From a virus, in the IMG/VR virus record IMGVR_UViG_3300048672_000664, positions 1 through 36,915 of that record: a DNA stretch of 36,915 nucleotides. The stretch is one strand, 5' to 3'. The translations under genes were made by a program, and so were the position numbers. The notes under the pieces were generated by a model. That model saw nothing but the letters and a program-made list of their open reading frames with translations. It had not been told where the DNA came from and searched no databases. Below, piece after piece: positions 34,739 through 36,915 of the stretch. Every line of letters begins with the position of its first letter. Position 1 is the first letter of the stretch.

Positions 34739-36409
34739 TTACAAAAATATTATCTCGCTCTTTACTTCTTCTTGCTGATTTAAAGATTTTCCAATAGCCA
34801 TGACCGCTGCAACAATGCCGTCAATACGTCCTGTGCTTTTGTCTTTTGCTGGCTTTCTGTTGTTAGCTGGGTCAGAGACTATGACAGCGTTTGCAGCGCA
34901 CCACGTTAAACACGGGTTGCCGTTGTGCGTCATTTGCCCGCCAATTAATCTACGCTCAAATTCATCAACAGCGGGAGCCATATCTTTAAATCCTTGGCCA
35001 AAATCTTGTAAATTAATGTTGATTCCTTCGGCTTGCAAGTGCTGTCTCAGGTCGTCGATACGCCAACGATCATATCCCAAGATCGCTAGATTATATTTCG
35101 ATGAAATTTCAGCCAATCTAGAACAAACAAATGACTTGTCGATTGCTTTGCCTGGTGTTACTTCGAGATGACCATCTTTAACCCATGATAAATAGTCTAC
35201 TCCGTCCCTAAGACCTTTCTGGTATAGCCCGTCCTCTGGAAGCCAGAAGAAGGGCAGTAAACGCCAGTGCGGATCATCTTTAGTCGGTTCAAAAGCTAAT
35301 ACAAGAGCGGTTAAATCATGGACAGATGACAAGTCAAGGCCACCAAAACACCGACGTCCAATGAGTTCTGATTCGTCAATATAGGATTTTGCGCCCATCC
35401 AGATATCGAATGATAACCAAGGATTTGAAGCACCAACCCATTGGGAGAAGTTCAACCGCCTAACAACCGACTCTTTAGACGGCATGCCCTTGGCTTGAGT
35501 GACCTGCTCTCTGATATATTCGTGTTTGATTGTAACACCGAGACTTGGATTGGTTTTATACCAGCACTCCTCGTCCTCAAATGGCTCGTCCCCCTTATCA
35601 ACAGCGCAAACGTAACTAAAAAAAGCGTCATCTTCAAGAACGCCGCTGGCTACCTTAGTTGCATACTCATGATAATGCCAGCACACCGATTGCTTATCAA
35701 ATCCACTATTCGTGATCATGAATATAAGCGCTTGCCGTCTACCCTTAGTACCGGCTCGCATCATCTCGATAAGGTTACCGTTTTTATGCTCGTGTATTTC
35801 GTCGAGCAATACACAGTGCGGCCTTGGTCCTGACTGTGCAGAATCAGAAGCTATCGGCCTAAAAAATGCTGATTTCTCTAAAAAAGCTAAGTTCCAAACT
35901 CCTTGTCCTGTGCCGGATGTGACAAGCCGCTGTTTTAGATAGGGGGATAGGTTACGCATAGCGACGGCGTCACGGAATAACACCATGGCTTGATCTTTAT
36001 GGGTTGCAGCCGCGTAAACTTCCGCCCTAGGTTCGTTATCGGCAACTAAGCAGTAAATGCCGACAAGTGCGGCAAGTGGAGATTTCCCAGAGCCTTTTGA
36101 AGTCTCAATAAATGAAATTCTAAATCGTCGTGTTCCGTCTGCCTTCTTCCATCCGAACAAACTACCTAGAATAAATTTTTGCCACGGAAGAGGATCAAAA
36201 GGTATTCCCTCAAAGTCCCCGCCGTTTAGGCAGCATATTTCTTGAGAGAACTCTATAATCCGATTAGCTGCCTTTTCATCAAAATAAATGCCTAGGCTCT
36301 TGCCGTCTTTCAAGTCTTTAATATGCCGACGACATGAAGCACGTACATGAGGCCCCGCTATAATGCGCTTTGCAATAACGTCTTTTGCGTATTGTGTAAC
36401 GAAGTGCAT
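34739..36409 (-). CDS. terL: Large terminase subunit (556 aa)
   Basis: The ATPase half has Walker A ETSKGSGKS (residues 102-110) and Walker B CVLLDEIHEH (about 199-208), followed by coupling motif ITNSG. The nuclease half has RCFGGLDLSSVHDLTALVLA, with the first acidic residue, LGYDRWRIDDLRQHL, and GRIDGIVAAVMAIG near the C-terminus, which supplies a conserved Asp. These are the terminase_1 (HK97/P27-type) family features. It packages DNA into the prohead and cuts concatemers. The start and TerS stop share bases (TAATG), so the subunits are coupled. Confidence 0.92.
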   Translation of the reverse strand: MHFVTQYAKDVIAKRIIAGPHVRASCRRHIKDLKDGKSLGIYFDEKAANRIIEFSQEICCLNGGDFEGIPFDPLPWQKFILGSLFGWKKADGTRRFRISFIETSKGSGKSPLAALVGIYCLVADNEPRAEVYAAATHKDQAMVLFRDAVAMRNLSPYLKQRLVTSGTGQGVWNLAFLEKSAFFRPIASDSAQSGPRPHCVLLDEIHEHKNGNLIEMMRAGTKGRRQALIFMITNSGFDKQSVCWHYHEYATKVASGVLEDDAFFSYVCAVDKGDEPFEDEECWYKTNPSLGVTIKHEYIREQVTQAKGMPSKESVVRRLNFSQWVGASNPWLSFDIWMGAKSYIDESELIGRRCFGGLDLSSVHDLTALVLAFEPTKDDPHWRLLPFFWLPEDGLYQKGLRDGVDYLSWVKDGHLEVTPGKAIDKSFVCSRLAEISSKYNLAILGYDRWRIDDLRQHLQAEGININLQDFGQGFKDMAPAVDEFERRLIGGQMTHNGNPCLTWCAANAVIVSDPANNRKPAKDKSTGRIDGIVAAVMAIGKSLNQQEEVKSEIIFL

Positions 36410-36870
36410 TAATTGAAAAAGCGCTCTGTAGGATCTGCTTTTTTATCTTTTTCCATAACAGTTACCTTAGCTCTAGCCGTTGGCGACATCCCAAAGTGAA
36501 CCAGGAAGCGCTCAATAATCGGTGCGAGCTGTATCAGTGTCTTAGTCCACGGTGCTTGTGCTAAAACACCCTTGCCCATATCTTTAGTAGACCCGAACCG
36601 CCTTTGATCTTCCCAGCATTCTGCGCAAATCTCCCAATACCGGCAGAACTGGGCCAACATGTCTCTATCGCCCTGGCTCAAAACGCCTGCATTGTTCAAC
36701 ATAGGTGCTAGTTCGTTCCACTTATCGATACCGGCTTGTTTCAGATCGGTTGGGCAGAATAGGTTGAACTCACCCTCTTGAAACGCAGGCTTGTTGTCGA
36801 TGTCTTTTCTGCGCTTGCCTGGGTTGCCGCGTAGCTTTTTTACCGCTACAGGTACTTTTTGTCCTTGCAT
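36409..36870 (-). CDS. terS: Small terminase subunit, P27 family (153 aa)
   Basis: The N-terminus MQGQKVPVAVKKLRGNPGKR carries the P27-family LRGNPGKR motif. FNLFCPTDLKQAGIDKWNEL and LSQGDRDMLAQFCRYWEICA follow, forming the helical DNA-recognition region. TerS binds the packaging site and loads TerL. The sequence before ATG 36870 has no Shine-Dalgarno match, only ATACATATTTT, so its initiation may depend on the gene that lies beyond the window edge. An HNH gene at the other end of the window fits that place on a circular map. Confidence 0.85.
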   Translation of the reverse strand: MQGQKVPVAVKKLRGNPGKRRKDIDNKPAFQEGEFNLFCPTDLKQAGIDKWNELAPMLNNAGVLSQGDRDMLAQFCRYWEICAECWEDQRRFGSTKDMGKGVLAQAPWTKTLIQLAPIIERFLVHFGMSPTARAKVTVMEKDKKADPTERFFN

Positions 36871-36915
36871 AAAATATGTATAAAATTCAATTGGTTAAAA
36901 AATGCGGTCGTGCAT

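Overview
The window is almost an entire tailed-phage genome of siphovirus type, AT-rich, with HK97-like head genes. An outer-membrane spanin pair (Rz with nested Rz1), a GH19 endolysin and a P22-Cro-type repressor point to a Gram-negative, probably gammaproteobacterial, host. The species cannot be named from the sequence. No integrase, CI-type repressor, tRNA, rRNA, insertion sequence or CRISPR array is visible.

Layout. (1) 1-129, minus: the 5' end of an HNH endonuclease gene running off the left edge. The small and large terminase genes sit at the right edge, so the two ends are probably neighbours on a circular or concatemeric map. (2) 245-1726, plus: a chain of seven tiny, overlapping early genes closed by a clear terminator. 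(3) 1742-3731, minus: cro, a DUF3987 ATPase, an array of about eight inverted and direct 11-12 bp repeats around an AT-rich core (candidate origin or operator array), and a small zinc-ribbon gene. (4) 3838-8151, plus: a recombination/replication module of Sak4-like ATPase, DUF669 protein with an SSB-like acidic tail, YqaJ exonuclease, SF2 helicase and VRR-NUC nuclease. Small genes follow up to a terminator at 8981-9008. (5) 9061-13388, plus: an accessory cassette with a hexanucleotide-repeat Gly/Ser/Asp/Tyr gene and a decayed second copy, an exported cysteine-containing protein, a ten-unit DUF4116-like repeat protein and a secreted subtilisin-like protein. Its right border carries a 39-bp direct repeat that preserves the 3' end of the neighbouring late gene.

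(6) 13391-36870, minus: the late operon, read from right to left. It runs TerS, TerL, portal, ClpP-like protease, major capsid, connector, tail terminator and tail tube. Then come the tail chaperone with a -1 frameshift at A AAA AAG, a block of five structural genes including a LamG/12-repeat protein, tape measure, and DUF2460, DUF2163, NlpC/P60 and J-like tip proteins. A fibre-like protein follows, and last a lysis cluster with holin candidates, endolysin and Rz/Rz1.

Early and recombination genes are read rightward and late genes leftward. The two programs converge at about 13390. Control appears to centre on the cro/sak4 divergent region at 3732-3837, which holds two palindromes. A related palindrome overlaps a strong -10 at 8161-8178. 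The most unusual parts are the accessory cassette (9008-13390), the repeat array (1873-2147) and the paired hairpin leaders ahead of the capsid and tail-tube genes.
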